Below, one piece after another: positions 26,428-35,447 of a stretch of 64,000 bases of DNA. The notes under the pieces were generated by a model. That model worked only from the letters and a program-made list of their open reading frames with translations. It searched no databases and was not told the DNA's origin. Origin of the DNA: JANXUC01 sp964619065. Lineage in GTDB: Bacteria; Acidobacteriota; Terriglobia; Terriglobales; Acidobacteriaceae. The position numbers and the translations under genes are program-made. The stretch spans positions 12,375 to 76,374 of the forward strand of contig CAZUCC010000015.1 of NCBI GenBank assembly GCA_964619065.1. Reading direction: 5' to 3'. Numbering within the stretch: position 1 is the first letter of the stretch; each line of letters opens with the position of its first letter.

Positions 26428-27108
26428 GTGAATTTGCTGGTTGTCGAAGACGAACACCGTATGGCCGAACTTCTTCGAAAAGGACTCAGCGAAGAAGGCC
26501 ACACCGTTGTGTGCGCGTTGGACAGCACGGAAGGTCTGGAGCTGGCGCGTTCCTCTGAATTTGATGCCATCGTGCTCGATGTCATGATGCCGAAGCTGAG
26601 TGGCTACGATGTGGCCCGACGCCTGCGTGCCGACAAAATCGCCACTCCCATCCTGATGCTGACGGCCAAGGATGCGGTGCCCGATATCGTCCATGGGCTT
26701 GATCTCGGCTGCGATGACTACATGACGAAGCCGTTCTCCTTTCGGGAGCTCGTAGCTCGCCTTCGTGCCATCAAGCGGCGTGAGTCGGTCAGTCGCGAGC
26801 CGCTCCTGCAGGTTGGCGATCTGGTGTTGGACCCCGCCACGCGCGAGGTCACCCGCGGCAGGCAACGAATCGCTCTCACCCGAACCGAATACAACTTGCT
26901 GGAAAGGCTCATGCACCGCGCGGGAAGAGTCGTGTCCCGACAGTTCCTGATCGAATCGGTCTGGGGCTTTGACCGGGAGATTGAAACCAACACGCTGGAT
27001 GCTTTTCTGCATCTTCTGCGGGAAAAAATTGACGGTCCCGGCATGCCGAAGCTCATTCATACGGTTCGCGGCGTTGGGTACGCTGTGCGTGCGGACGGCG
27101 GGTCATGA
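26428..27108 (+). CDS. OmpR-family response regulator
   Basis: 226 residues starting at GTG 26428 (MNLLVVEDEHRMAELL). The receiver has D51-type phospho-acceptor wording (AIVLDVMMPKLSGYD) and CDDYMTKPFSFRELVARLRA; the C-terminus is a winged helix (IALTRTEYNLLERLMHRAGRVVSR, HLLREKID, VRGVGYAVR). It overlaps the kinase gene by ATGA. It belongs to the CusR/PcoR-like group by overall wording, but no ligand is implied. It may control itself and the divergent receptor through the phased repeat upstream. Confidence 0.93.
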   Translation: MNLLVVEDEHRMAELLRKGLSEEGHTVVCALDSTEGLELARSSEFDAIVLDVMMPKLSGYDVARRLRADKIATPILMLTAKDAVPDIVHGLDLGCDDYMTKPFSFRELVARLRAIKRRESVSREPLLQVGDLVLDPATREVTRGRQRIALTRTEYNLLERLMHRAGRVVSRQFLIESVWGFDREIETNTLDAFLHLLREKIDGPGMPKLIHTVRGVGYAVRADGGS

Positions 27109-28553
27109 AGAAGTTGTCGCTCAACAGGTTGTCGATTGGTCTACGGTTGGCGCTTTGGTACCTGCTGATTTTTGCCCTCGCCCAGTTCGTCTTCGGGGCG
27201 GGAATGTATGTCGTCCTAAGTCATCACCTGTACAAAATCGTCAATATTAGCTTGCGTGATGAAATGGGAGACCTCCGCAATTTTCTGCAAGAGCAACGCC
27301 AGGATGCGGATGTCGCTAAGTTTCGTGAGGAGGTAGCGGAATCCTACTCAAAAGACCATGCCGGAGAATATCTCCAAATTTTTACCGCGAACGGCGAACC
27401 TGTCTATTTATCCAGGTTTCTTGCGAGGCATCCCTTGCCCCGTGTCTCTGTGAATGAGGTGCCTAGGGCTGTCTATCAGGATAGGATTATGGACGGCAGG
27501 CCCTTCCGGTTTGTAGCCGCTGCCATTGACACTCATGGGCAGATCTTTCTGGTCCAGCTGGGCGCCCCTACACACGAGATTCACGAAACTCTGCAGGCAT
27601 TCCTGCATTACCTGCTTTTGCTGGCGCCTCTGGTTTTGTTAATCGCAGCAGTGGGTGGCAACTGGCTCAGCCATCGCGCACTCGCACCTGTCGATGCGCT
27701 GACGCGCACCGCCAGGACCATCAATGCGACAAACTTGAGCAGCCGCCTGGAGAAACTTCATACCGGGGATGAGCTGCAGCGCCTCTCTGATACTCTCAAT
27801 GAGATGCTGATGCGGATCGAATCGGCTTTCCTCCGCATGAGCGAGTTTACTGCCGACGCATCCCACGAGTTGCGCACTCCCGTCGCCCTGATTCGTACCG
27901 AAGCCGAGGTTGCCCTGCGCCGCCCACGCTCGGAGCAGGAATACCGCTCCGCTTTGCAACATGTGCTGGCCGAATCGGAGCGCACCACGCAATTGCTCGA
28001 AAAACTTCTCTCCCTGGTGCGGGCCGATTCCGGACGTGAATCGCTGCACATGGTCGAATTCGATCTCGGGGTTCTTGCCCGGGAGGCCGTGGATAGCTGG
28101 CAGAAAGTTGTCGCCTCTCAGGGCTTGCGGCTGACCGGGATTATTCCAGCGCAGCCAATCATGGTAACTGGGGATAGCCTCGCAATTCGTCGCGTGTTCG
28201 ACGTTCTTCTGGATAACGCGGTGAAGTATACCCCGTCGCCCGGCGACGTCATTCTTTCTGTGGAACAAGATCCTGGATGCGCAGTTTTGAAAATCCGCGA
28301 TACTGGTGTCGGTATTTCCAGTGAAGAACATCGAAAAATCTTTGAGCGTTTCTACCGCGTCGACAAAGCTCGCAGTCGTCAAATGGGCGGAGCCGGGCTC
28401 GGGCTCGCAATTGCCCAATGGATTGTTCGACAGCACAACGGAACGATTAGCGTAAATAGCTCACCTGGGCAGGGGGCGGAGTTCGTGGTGGAACTACCAG
28501 CCGGGGCAGGACAGAGTTCCACTCAAATTCTTGCGCAGACAACTGCCCATTGA
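27105..28553 (+). CDS. Sensor histidine kinase (HAMP, HisKA, HATPase)
   Basis: 482 residues starting at ATG 27105 inside the regulator's stop (ATGA). TM1 ~13-35, a periplasmic sensor of ~130 residues, TM2 ~170-188, HAMP, HisKA with the motif ADASHELRTPVALIRTEAEVAL, and HATPase_c (LDNAVKYTPSPGDV, IRDTGVGISSEEHRKIFERFYR, GAGLGLAIAQWIVRQHNG). It is the partner of the OmpR-type regulator just upstream. The signal is unknown; a neighbouring TonB receptor and phosphoesterase make a nutrient cue plausible. Confidence 0.93.
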   Translation: MKKLSLNRLSIGLRLALWYLLIFALAQFVFGAGMYVVLSHHLYKIVNISLRDEMGDLRNFLQEQRQDADVAKFREEVAESYSKDHAGEYLQIFTANGEPVYLSRFLARHPLPRVSVNEVPRAVYQDRIMDGRPFRFVAAAIDTHGQIFLVQLGAPTHEIHETLQAFLHYLLLLAPLVLLIAAVGGNWLSHRALAPVDALTRTARTINATNLSSRLEKLHTGDELQRLSDTLNEMLMRIESAFLRMSEFTADASHELRTPVALIRTEAEVALRRPRSEQEYRSALQHVLAESERTTQLLEKLLSLVRADSGRESLHMVEFDLGVLAREAVDSWQKVVASQGLRLTGIIPAQPIMVTGDSLAIRRVFDVLLDNAVKYTPSPGDVILSVEQDPGCAVLKIRDTGVGISSEEHRKIFERFYRVDKARSRQMGGAGLGLAIAQWIVRQHNGTISVNSSPGQGAEFVVELPAGAGQSSTQILAQTTAH

Positions 28554-28597
28554 ACAAATAGTCGCTGCCCGTGGTTCCTGGTTACTCCGAGTCAGGT

Positions 28598-28828
28598 CTA
28601 ATTCTTTTTCGCTTCCGCTACTGCGTCCTTGTGGAGACGCATCCCGCGCAGGCCGAGCAACAGCATGCAGCCGCCGAATACTAACAGCGCAAGCCCCCAA
28701 GATAAGTTGATGTTCACTCCAAGGGACCGGGCATAGATTGCCGGGTCACTCAGAAAACCATACGCAGTCAAAATGACGCCAAAAAGAGAGAACATCAATC
28801 CAATCGGCATCCGAATATCCAAACCCAT
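28598..28828 (-). CDS. Small two-TM membrane protein downstream of the SSS symporter
   Basis: 76 residues with two hydrophobic helices (IGLMFSLFGVILTAYGF and LSWGLALLVFGGCMLLLGL) and a charged C-terminus. ATG 28828 has a GGAG ribosome site. It follows the sodium/solute symporter by 16 bp on the same strand, so it may be an accessory of that transporter. No family recognised. Confidence 0.7.
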   Translation of the reverse strand: MGLDIRMPIGLMFSLFGVILTAYGFLSDPAIYARSLGVNINLSWGLALLVFGGCMLLLGLRGMRLHKDAVAEAKKN

Positions 28829-28844
28829 AGGCTAGCTCCGTTTT

Positions 28845-30641
28845 TTACAAAAAGATCAGATTCAACACGACAACCAGCCCGATGACGATGGCCCCCAGCA
28901 CGGCGGGACGCATGTACCAGGGCACATGCTCTTCACTCGGCCTTTCGGTGAGTGAATACACCAGCCCAACCAGATCTTTTTCCTCGCGCTTACGAGTGCA
29001 CAAGCTGACAAGAATTGTGACGACGAAACATGCGGACCAAGCCCAAATTGCTGTCCAGAAGTTCTGCGCCATCTCGCTGGGGTAGGTGTGGATTGTTCCC
29101 AACCAACCTCCCTTAATGCCGATAACGGCGCCTGCTGGGAGCGTGAGCCCGTTGTGAATCGCGGCGGCGAGAGTGCCTGAAAGCAGCCCGAAGAATGCCC
29201 CGTGTCCAGTGGCGCGTTTCCAAAACATGCCGAGCAAAAAAGTAGCGAAGAGTGGCGCGTTGACAAATGCAAACACCAGTTGGAGAAAATCCATGATGTT
29301 GTTAAAGCGTGTAGCCGCGTAGGCTGCGGATACCGACAGCGCGATGCCAAACACAGTAGCAAGCCGCCCCATCCAGAGATAATGCGCGTCGGTCGCGCCC
29401 TTGTTGATATAAGACTGGTAAATATCGTAGGTCCATACGGTATTGAATGCGGTCACGTTGCCAGCCATTCCGGACATGAAACTTGCCAGAAGGGCCGTCA
29501 GCCCCAGACCAAGGATTCCCGTCGGAAAATAATGCAGGAGCATGTTCGGGATCGCCAAATCGTAGTCCAGGATGGGCTTGCCGTTCGCATCTACTTTGGG
29601 AATGCCCGTGATTTCATCCACCTTCGCGGGGATCAATCCCTTGCCTGCCTGGTTCAGGGCCTGCACTTGGCCAGTACTGGCGTTCACACTTGTAGCGGGC
29701 AGATTCGGCAACGCAATCGCAATCATGCCGGGGAGAATCACAAGCGCTGGAAACAGCATTTTGGGGATCGCGGCGATGAGCGGCGTACGGCGGGCGGCGC
29801 TCATCGACTCCGCAGCCATCGCTCGTTGGACGACGAGAAAGTCCGTACACCAATAGCCAAACGACAACACAAAACCGAGTCCCATGACCAAGCCAAACGT
29901 GTCTACCCCGAATGGATTGGTTTGCGCGCTGGACATGCCCTGCCAAGAGTGCGTGAACGCTGAAGGCAGCTGTTGTTTCAGACCGGTCCAGCCGCCTACA
30001 TTTCTCAGTCCGAGAAAGACCAAGGGAAGAAAACCCGCAACAATAAGAAAGAACTGTAGGACTTCGTTGTAAATTGCGCTGGTAAGTCCACCGAGAAAAA
30101 TATATCCCAGCACGATAACCGCTGAAAGAACAATGCTCACATCGAAGGTCCACGCCGTCGAAACTCCCAACGCGGCGAACGGCCCATCAAGAATGCGCAT
30201 TGTCTGAATGAGTTTAGCCATGGCGTACATGGAGATCCCCGACGAGAACACCGTCATTACGGCAAAAGAGATGGCATTCACGGCACGGGTCTTCTCATCG
30301 AAACGCAGCCGCAGATACTCCGGCACAGAACGCGCGCGGGAACCGTAGTAGAACGGCATCATGAACACGCCCACAAACACCATGGCGGGGATGGCGCCAA
30401 CCCAATAGAAGTGGCTGGTTGCAATTCCGTACTTCGCTCCGGAAGCAGCCATGCCAATCACTTCCTGCGCCCCAAGGTTCGCGGATAGGAAAGCGAGACC
30501 GCAAATCCACGCCGGAAGTGAACGCCCTGCAAGGAAGAAGTCCGAACTGGTTTTAACGTAGCGCTTCAAAGCGACGCCAATCCCCAACACAAAGACGAAG
30601 TACAGCACCATGATGAGCCAGTCGATGGCCGTTAGGTTCAC
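28845..30641 (-). CDS. Sodium:solute symporter (SSS/SGLT family)
   Basis: 598 residues from GTG 30641 (AGGA ribosome site), with about 14 TM helices. SSS hallmarks include SSDFFLAGRSLPAWICGLAFLSANLGAQEVIGMAASG, YLRLRFDEKTRAVNAI, and the sodium-motif region GLTALLASFMSGMAGNVTAFNTVWTYDIYQ. The GLxxxxANLGAQExxG wording is close to SGLT/vSGLT-like sugar carriers. It probably imports a sugar with Na+. It is divergent from the hydroxypyruvate isomerase-like gene, with a shared 115-bp promoter region, and followed by a small membrane protein. Confidence 0.92.
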   Translation of the reverse strand: MNLTAIDWLIMVLYFVFVLGIGVALKRYVKTSSDFFLAGRSLPAWICGLAFLSANLGAQEVIGMAASGAKYGIATSHFYWVGAIPAMVFVGVFMMPFYYGSRARSVPEYLRLRFDEKTRAVNAISFAVMTVFSSGISMYAMAKLIQTMRILDGPFAALGVSTAWTFDVSIVLSAVIVLGYIFLGGLTSAIYNEVLQFFLIVAGFLPLVFLGLRNVGGWTGLKQQLPSAFTHSWQGMSSAQTNPFGVDTFGLVMGLGFVLSFGYWCTDFLVVQRAMAAESMSAARRTPLIAAIPKMLFPALVILPGMIAIALPNLPATSVNASTGQVQALNQAGKGLIPAKVDEITGIPKVDANGKPILDYDLAIPNMLLHYFPTGILGLGLTALLASFMSGMAGNVTAFNTVWTYDIYQSYINKGATDAHYLWMGRLATVFGIALSVSAAYAATRFNNIMDFLQLVFAFVNAPLFATFLLGMFWKRATGHGAFFGLLSGTLAAAIHNGLTLPAGAVIGIKGGWLGTIHTYPSEMAQNFWTAIWAWSACFVVTILVSLCTRKREEKDLVGLVYSLTERPSEEHVPWYMRPAVLGAIVIGLVVVLNLIFL

Positions 30642-30719
30642 GTGGATATCCTGTTCAAAAGATTTCCGGCAGAGCGATCAGTTCGAGCAGAGTGGCACAA
30701 ATCAAGACGGGCTGAATTC

Positions 30720-30729
30720 TAATCGATTA
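30720..30729. promoter_or_regulatory. Palindrome TAATCGATTA between divergent genes
   Basis: A perfect 10-bp palindrome with the central CG typical of LacI-family operators. It is 27 bp before ATG 30757 and 78 bp before the symporter start. It could be an operator shared by the two genes; it is short enough to occur by chance. Confidence 0.3.
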
Positions 30730-30756
30730 CAATCGGGCCGTAAAGCTTCTTCCAAT

Positions 30757-31701
30757 ATGAATCGACGTACATTCACCTGGAATGTTGCGGCTGCTGCGCT
30801 GGGCATGACTGCTCGGAGCCACAAATTCTTAATGAACTCAGGGGGAGACCGAATGGCTCGCGAGACGGCAACACAGGATGTACCTTTCAAACTTTCCGTG
30901 ATGCTTTGGACGGTGTTTCCAAATCTACCGTTTGAGCAGCGCCTGAAGAAAGTGGCGGAAGCTGGCTACACGTACGTGGAGCTCGTCGGCGAATACGAGA
31001 AGTGGTCCGAGGAGGACTACATTCGGGCGAATGCGAAACGTAGAGAGCTGGGCATCCGCTTCGATGCCACAGCCGGATTGAAGCACGGCCTCTGTAACCC
31101 GCACGACCGGGACGCGTTGCTGGCGGATCTTCGCGAAGCACTGATTTCGATGGAGAAGCTGGACTGCCCCAGCATTATTCTCTTGTCGGGCGATATTGTT
31201 CCGGGGATGCCCCGCGAAGCCCAGCACCAGAGTTGTATCGACGGCCTAAAAGCGGCGGTCGGGCTGATCGAAGGAAAGAAGATTGCGGGAGAACCGATAC
31301 GGCTGCTCCTGGAAACAATTGATCCCGAGGAGAATCCAAAGTACTACCTGACTTCTGCGGCCGAGGCCTTCGATATCGTCAAAGCAGTAAACCATCCTCA
31401 GGTCCAGTTTCTTTACGATTTCTTTCACGAGCAGATTGCGGAAGGCAACTTGATTGAGAAGCTGGAAAAGAACATCCGGCACGTGGGCGTGGTCCACATT
31501 GCGGATGTTCCTGGCCGTCACGAGCCTGGGACGGGCGAGATCAACTACCAGAGCATATTTCGCAAGTTGACCGAGCTGAAATATGACGGCGTGGTTGCCA
31601 TGGAATTCCTCCCCACCGGCGACCCCGTCGTGCAACTACGTGCCGCCCGTGAGATGGCCTTGCAGTCGAGCCACTCCAGCGCAATGCAGGAAGTGAGGTA
31701 G
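30757..31701 (+). CDS. Hydroxypyruvate isomerase-like TIM-barrel sugar isomerase/epimerase
   Basis: 314 residues from ATG 30757 (MNRRTFTWNVAAAALG, a Tat-like leader). The AP-endonuclease-type TIM barrel carries Hyi-like segments: FPNLPFEQRLKKVAEAGYTYVEL, NAKRRELGIRF, LLLETIDPEENPKYYL, QVQFLYDFFHEQIAEGNL, HIADVPGRHEPGTGEINY and GVVAMEFLPTGD, with the metal-ligand Glu/Asp/His positions. It isomerises a small keto/aldo compound or sugar. Being exported would be unusual for hydroxypyruvate isomerase; several Acidobacteriota paralogues have such leaders. It is divergent from the symporter and followed closely by an esterase. Confidence 0.85.
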   Translation: MNRRTFTWNVAAAALGMTARSHKFLMNSGGDRMARETATQDVPFKLSVMLWTVFPNLPFEQRLKKVAEAGYTYVELVGEYEKWSEEDYIRANAKRRELGIRFDATAGLKHGLCNPHDRDALLADLREALISMEKLDCPSIILLSGDIVPGMPREAQHQSCIDGLKAAVGLIEGKKIAGEPIRLLLETIDPEENPKYYLTSAAEAFDIVKAVNHPQVQFLYDFFHEQIAEGNLIEKLEKNIRHVGVVHIADVPGRHEPGTGEINYQSIFRKLTELKYDGVVAMEFLPTGDPVVQLRAAREMALQSSHSSAMQEVR

Positions 31702-31707
31702 CTGAAA

Positions 31708-32622
31708 TTGCATACTGCAAACCTTGTTTGGTCTAGGTTCTGTCTTGCGCTACTTTTATTGGCGTTTCTAACCGGCTCTGCCGCCGCCGAACAGCACGCC
31801 ATTCTCCTCTGGCCGAACGGTGCACCCGGCTCCGAAGGTAAGCACGCGGAAGAAGCCGTGCGGCTGACGGAGGACGGCGAGCATGTTATTTCGAGTATTC
31901 ACCATCCTTCGGTTACTCCGTATCTTCCTGCGAAGGACAAAGCCACTGGAACTGCGGTCATCGTCGTGCCGGGCGGAGGGCATCGCGAGCTGTGGATGGA
32001 TCACGAAGGCTACAATGTCGCTCAATGGCTTAACGATCATGGTGTAGCAGCCTTCATAGTGAAGTACCGGCTGGCCCGCGAAAAAGACTCGACCTACACG
32101 ATCGAAGGTCATGAATTGCCAGATATCCAGCGGGCGATCCGCCTGGTGCGAAGCCGCGCCACAGAATGGGGGCTTAACCCGGAGAGCATCGGCGTGATGG
32201 GCTTTTCCGCCGGTGGAGAACTCGCCGCGCTCGCTGCAACGCGATACGACCTCGGCAACGCTGGCGCGATTGATCCCATCGAGCGTATGAGTTCGAAGCC
32301 TGCGTTTCAGGCGCTCCTCTATCCGGGCATCCCGCACGACATGGCTCTCTCAAAACAAACGCCTCCCGCCTTTCTTGTCTGTGGTGAAGAGGATCGGCCA
32401 GATATTGCCCAAGGTGTTCCAGAGCTTTATCTCGCTCTAAAACGGGCAGGCGTGTCCGCGGAACTTCACGTTTACGCCGGGGTGGGACACGGTTTTGGCG
32501 TGAGGGCGGGCAATCGGCCTCCTGTGTCCGACTGGATGCAGCTCTTTCTTGAATGGCTCGGCGGCCGAGAGTTGCAAACGAAGGCAGCTACAAATGGACA
32601 AAACCACGCCGCAAAGCCATGA
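31708..32622 (+). CDS. Secreted alpha/beta-hydrolase esterase (acetyl-xylan-esterase-like)
   Basis: 304 residues from TTG 31708, six bases after the preceding stop, with a signal peptide (FCLALLLLAFLTGSAAA). The fold shows an oxyanion HGG-like loop (VVPGGGHRELWM), nucleophile Ser in GFSAGGELAALA, an acid residue near CGEEDRPD and His in VGHGFGVR. It matches the BD-FAE/endo-xylanase-associated esterase group that deacylates hemicellulose. Co-transcribed with the sugar isomerase. Substrate is inferred from family and the glycosidase context. Confidence 0.85.
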   Translation: MHTANLVWSRFCLALLLLAFLTGSAAAEQHAILLWPNGAPGSEGKHAEEAVRLTEDGEHVISSIHHPSVTPYLPAKDKATGTAVIVVPGGGHRELWMDHEGYNVAQWLNDHGVAAFIVKYRLAREKDSTYTIEGHELPDIQRAIRLVRSRATEWGLNPESIGVMGFSAGGELAALAATRYDLGNAGAIDPIERMSSKPAFQALLYPGIPHDMALSKQTPPAFLVCGEEDRPDIAQGVPELYLALKRAGVSAELHVYAGVGHGFGVRAGNRPPVSDWMQLFLEWLGGRELQTKAATNGQNHAAKP

Positions 32623-32635
32623 TGACCGCCGAGAA

Positions 32636-34681
32636 TTACGGCTTTTGCGTCTGACCCGCACTCGCTTCGACTAACTGCTGCACCGGCGCCACCACTATGA
32701 GCAAGAGGTCCGCTTTCTGCGTTTTCGCCCGCTCGATGAGCGCGAGTTGCTGTGTCCTCCATGATTCCGGAGAAGGTTCAGATTTACCGACATAATCGAG
32801 TGCCAGCAAACCAGCCGCCCCGAGGGCGGAAAGGTCCTCAGAAAGCGGTGCAGCTTCGTGCAGGAGAAACGACTGCTCCAGAAGAGGATGCAATTTCGCA
32901 TCGTTATCGCGCCAGGCGATCAGAGACGCCCGGATTTGGCCTTCTGCTGCCCGGTCCTGATATTTGCTTTGGATGTATGCCTGCACCAAGTCGGAAAAAC
33001 GCCGGGCCGCGTCACTCTCAGGGCTGACAGCATCAGCCAGATGGTTGAGAGGACTATTAATATCCCGGGGTCCCTTCAAAGTTTGCCCACGAGTGTAATC
33101 CTTTGAAGGCTCAACCGCCTCTGATAGCGTGAGGAGCGCGGAAATATCATCCGCTCCCGTCATGCGGTGCAACATCTGAACTTCAGCGGATCTGTGGGTC
33201 AGTCCCAGCCATTCCAGGCGCCAACTCAATTCGTTCAAGCGCGCGTACATCGAGGCCACATCTTGAACCTCGGGCGGAGACCATAAACGCTCGGCAATCA
33301 CGGCATTGCGCGGCCAGATGTGGGAATCGATGTTCTCGGGAGTGGCCCACTCCGACCACATGCAAGATTCGCCGCCGAGAATACGGCTCTTCTCCTCTGC
33401 ACTCAGAGTCGCAGCAGCGCCGGACATCGGGTCGATGGCATAGTGGCGCGCGGCCGGCCACATCAAGTCGAGATAGTAGCCGAACGAGAGCATGCCGCTG
33501 TAGCCTTGCTTCGCCGCTGTTGCCAGTGACTCTTGTCCGCGCCAGGACTGCACAACAATAGTTTTTGGCAAATCAGGACGCAATATTTCATCCCACCCAA
33601 TCATGATCTTGTGGTGTTTGCTCAAAATCTTCTGCAGCCGTTGATTGAAGTACGCCTGCAGGTCCTGATTGTTTTTCATGCCGTGAGAATGAATGAAGGA
33701 CTGGATCTTCGGATTCGCATCCCACTGTGCGCCGTTGACTTCATCTCCACCAATATGAAAATAGGCGTCCGGGAAAAGCGCAGCCATTTCACCGATGAAT
33801 TTGTCCAGGAACTGATACGTGCCTTCCTGTGTGGGATCCATCACGGGCTCAACACCGCTAGACCCGAAGTTATAAGGCCCCGGAGCACTGGCAAGCTCGG
33901 GATATCCAACAAACCAGGAGCCGCTATGACCGGGGATATCGAACTCGGGAACCACACGGATGCCACGATCCCGCGCATAGCTTATGAATTCGCGCATTTG
34001 GTCTTGCGTAAAATACAGTCCCTCGGAACCCATTTCGTGCAACTTAGGAAAGCGCTTGCTTTGTATTCGGAAACCATCGTGGTCCGATATATGCAGGTGC
34101 AGAACATTCATCTTCACTGCGGCCATTCCATCCAGGTTGCGTTTGAGCACGTCCAGGGGAATGAAGTGACGGCTAACGTCGATGAGCAAGCCGCGCCAAG
34201 GGAACCGGGGCACGTCTTTAATCGCAACGACAGGAACCACAAATTCATTCCCGGCGGGTTGCACAAGTTGCAGGAAGGTCTGAAGGCCATGCAGGATACC
34301 GAGCGGATTCGCGGCCGTGAGCTTGGCGCCTCCCTCGCTCACTGCCAATTCGTAAGACTCATCCTCATCTCGCTCTTGTATGGCCGCACGCCCATGTTCC
34401 ACGTGGATGACCAGCATCGGACTCGCAGGTTCCCCCGCCGTATGCCTGAGATGCATTCCCGTTTGCTGGGAAAGCTCGCCCAGAAACCTTTGTACGCCGC
34501 GGTCGAGTGACGCATCGTGAAAACCTGTGACCTCAACGGAAAAGGATTGCTGGATCGGGAATTGCCCCGTCCCGAGCCGCACAGTGGACGGCATGGGCAT
34601 GAGGTTGAGCTGGCGCTGCGATTGCGCCGCGGCAAATGGGGCAAGCAGCCACAACGCGCTTACGATGAGCAGGGTTCGCAT
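32636..34681 (-). CDS. GH20 beta-N-acetylhexosaminidase
   Basis: 681 residues from ATG 34681 (signal MRTLLIVSALWLLAPFAAAQ, ribosome site GGGAGAA). An N-terminal GH20b-type domain (~20-160) is followed by the catalytic TIM barrel: FPWRGLLIDVSRHFIPLDVLKRNLDGMAA, LHLHISDHDGFR, PEFDIPGHSGSW and the catalytic pair in HIGGDEVNGAQW; the end of the barrel has ESCMWSEWATPENIDSHIWPR. It releases N-acetylhexosamine from glycans or chitin fragments. It is convergent with the esterase gene, 13 bp apart. Confidence 0.93.
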   Translation of the reverse strand: MRTLLIVSALWLLAPFAAAQSQRQLNLMPMPSTVRLGTGQFPIQQSFSVEVTGFHDASLDRGVQRFLGELSQQTGMHLRHTAGEPASPMLVIHVEHGRAAIQERDEDESYELAVSEGGAKLTAANPLGILHGLQTFLQLVQPAGNEFVVPVVAIKDVPRFPWRGLLIDVSRHFIPLDVLKRNLDGMAAVKMNVLHLHISDHDGFRIQSKRFPKLHEMGSEGLYFTQDQMREFISYARDRGIRVVPEFDIPGHSGSWFVGYPELASAPGPYNFGSSGVEPVMDPTQEGTYQFLDKFIGEMAALFPDAYFHIGGDEVNGAQWDANPKIQSFIHSHGMKNNQDLQAYFNQRLQKILSKHHKIMIGWDEILRPDLPKTIVVQSWRGQESLATAAKQGYSGMLSFGYYLDLMWPAARHYAIDPMSGAAATLSAEEKSRILGGESCMWSEWATPENIDSHIWPRNAVIAERLWSPPEVQDVASMYARLNELSWRLEWLGLTHRSAEVQMLHRMTGADDISALLTLSEAVEPSKDYTRGQTLKGPRDINSPLNHLADAVSPESDAARRFSDLVQAYIQSKYQDRAAEGQIRASLIAWRDNDAKLHPLLEQSFLLHEAAPLSEDLSALGAAGLLALDYVGKSEPSPESWRTQQLALIERAKTQKADLLLIVVAPVQQLVEASAGQTQKP

Positions 34682-34809
34682 GGTTCTCCCAGGGATGCAA
34701 AACTTGCGAGGAATGGTGGATCTCCGGCTGATGAATCTCACGCAAGCTAGTCTAATTCTTTGTGGCTTGTTGCGAGACCTTGATGAGTGTAAAGGACACG
34801 CCAGCACCT

Positions 34810-35091
34810 TCACCAGCCCAAATCAGATTCGTCGCTGGATTCGGACTTTGGGTGGAAGTGATTGCGCTTTTTATAAGCAGTAATGATGAACCCAATGCAG
34901 ATCATCATGGGCGGGAAGATGAGAATCAAGATTCCACTTCGCAGCCCTTGAATAAACCGTGACCCGCTCCCCGCCGCCTGCGTATAGCACAGGGCGCAGT
35001 TCTGAGCCTGCACTGCCAGGGGACAGACCAGGACTCCGAATAAAAACAGCGCCTTGCGAATCGAACTGCAAATTGGCATATTCCTTCTCAA
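34810..35091 (-). CDS. Small exported membrane protein at end of cox operon
   Basis: 93 residues: signal-like N-terminus (ALFLFGVLVCPLAVQA), then the motif QNCALCYTQAAGSG, a hydrophobic span (GILILIFPPMMICIGFIITAY) and a charged His/Ser-rich tail. The CxxC just outside the signal could bind metal or form a disulphide. It is the last gene of the cytochrome oxidase operon, 33 bp after subunit IV. Function unknown; assembly or redox accessory by position only. ATG 35079 is an alternative start. Confidence 0.7.
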   Translation of the reverse strand: MRRNMPICSSIRKALFLFGVLVCPLAVQAQNCALCYTQAAGSGSRFIQGLRSGILILIFPPMMICIGFIITAYKKRNHFHPKSESSDESDLGW

Positions 35092-35124
35092 GGCCCTTGC
35101 TTAGGTAAGGGCCTCCGTTGCAGA

Positions 35125-35427
35125 TTACGGATGCATCTCCAACAACCGGTAGCTATCCGTCCAGATCATATTCATCATCAGCAGCACAAAGATCGTAGTT
35201 GGTATCAGCGCTAGAACCAAGACGCGTTTTTCGGCACGCAAGTGCATGAAGTAAGCAACCGCGACACCAGCCTGCGCCAGCGCCAAAACCAGCATATGCA
35301 CCATGAGATGTTCGCCAGCGGCGCTGTGATACGCCAACACCACCTGGAGCACCGCGATGACCAAAATACTCACGTAAGCTGCCAGATCTCTTCCCAAACC
35401 CTGATTCGGGGCTGCGTCGGCTGTCAA
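35125..35427 (-). CDS. Cytochrome c oxidase subunit IV-type protein
   Basis: 100 residues from TTG 35427, chosen because GGGAGGATCC precedes it; the frame is open further upstream without a good site. Three hydrophobic segments (YVSILVIAVLQVVLAY, HMLVLALAQAGVAVAYFMHL, VLVLALIPTTIFVLLMMN) match the prokaryotic COX4/CtaF-like fold (VAYFMHLR is typical). The gene overlaps the 3' end of coxC by no more than the leader. It is a small accessory subunit of the aa3-type oxidase. Confidence 0.82.
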   Translation of the reverse strand: MTADAAPNQGLGRDLAAYVSILVIAVLQVVLAYHSAAGEHLMVHMLVLALAQAGVAVAYFMHLRAEKRVLVLALIPTTIFVLLMMNMIWTDSYRLLEMHP

Positions 35428-35447
35428 GAGGATCCTCCCAAAATTGC

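Noticed and set aside
33533..34510. 325-residue plus-strand frame
   Set aside because: Antisense shadow of the GH20 gene.
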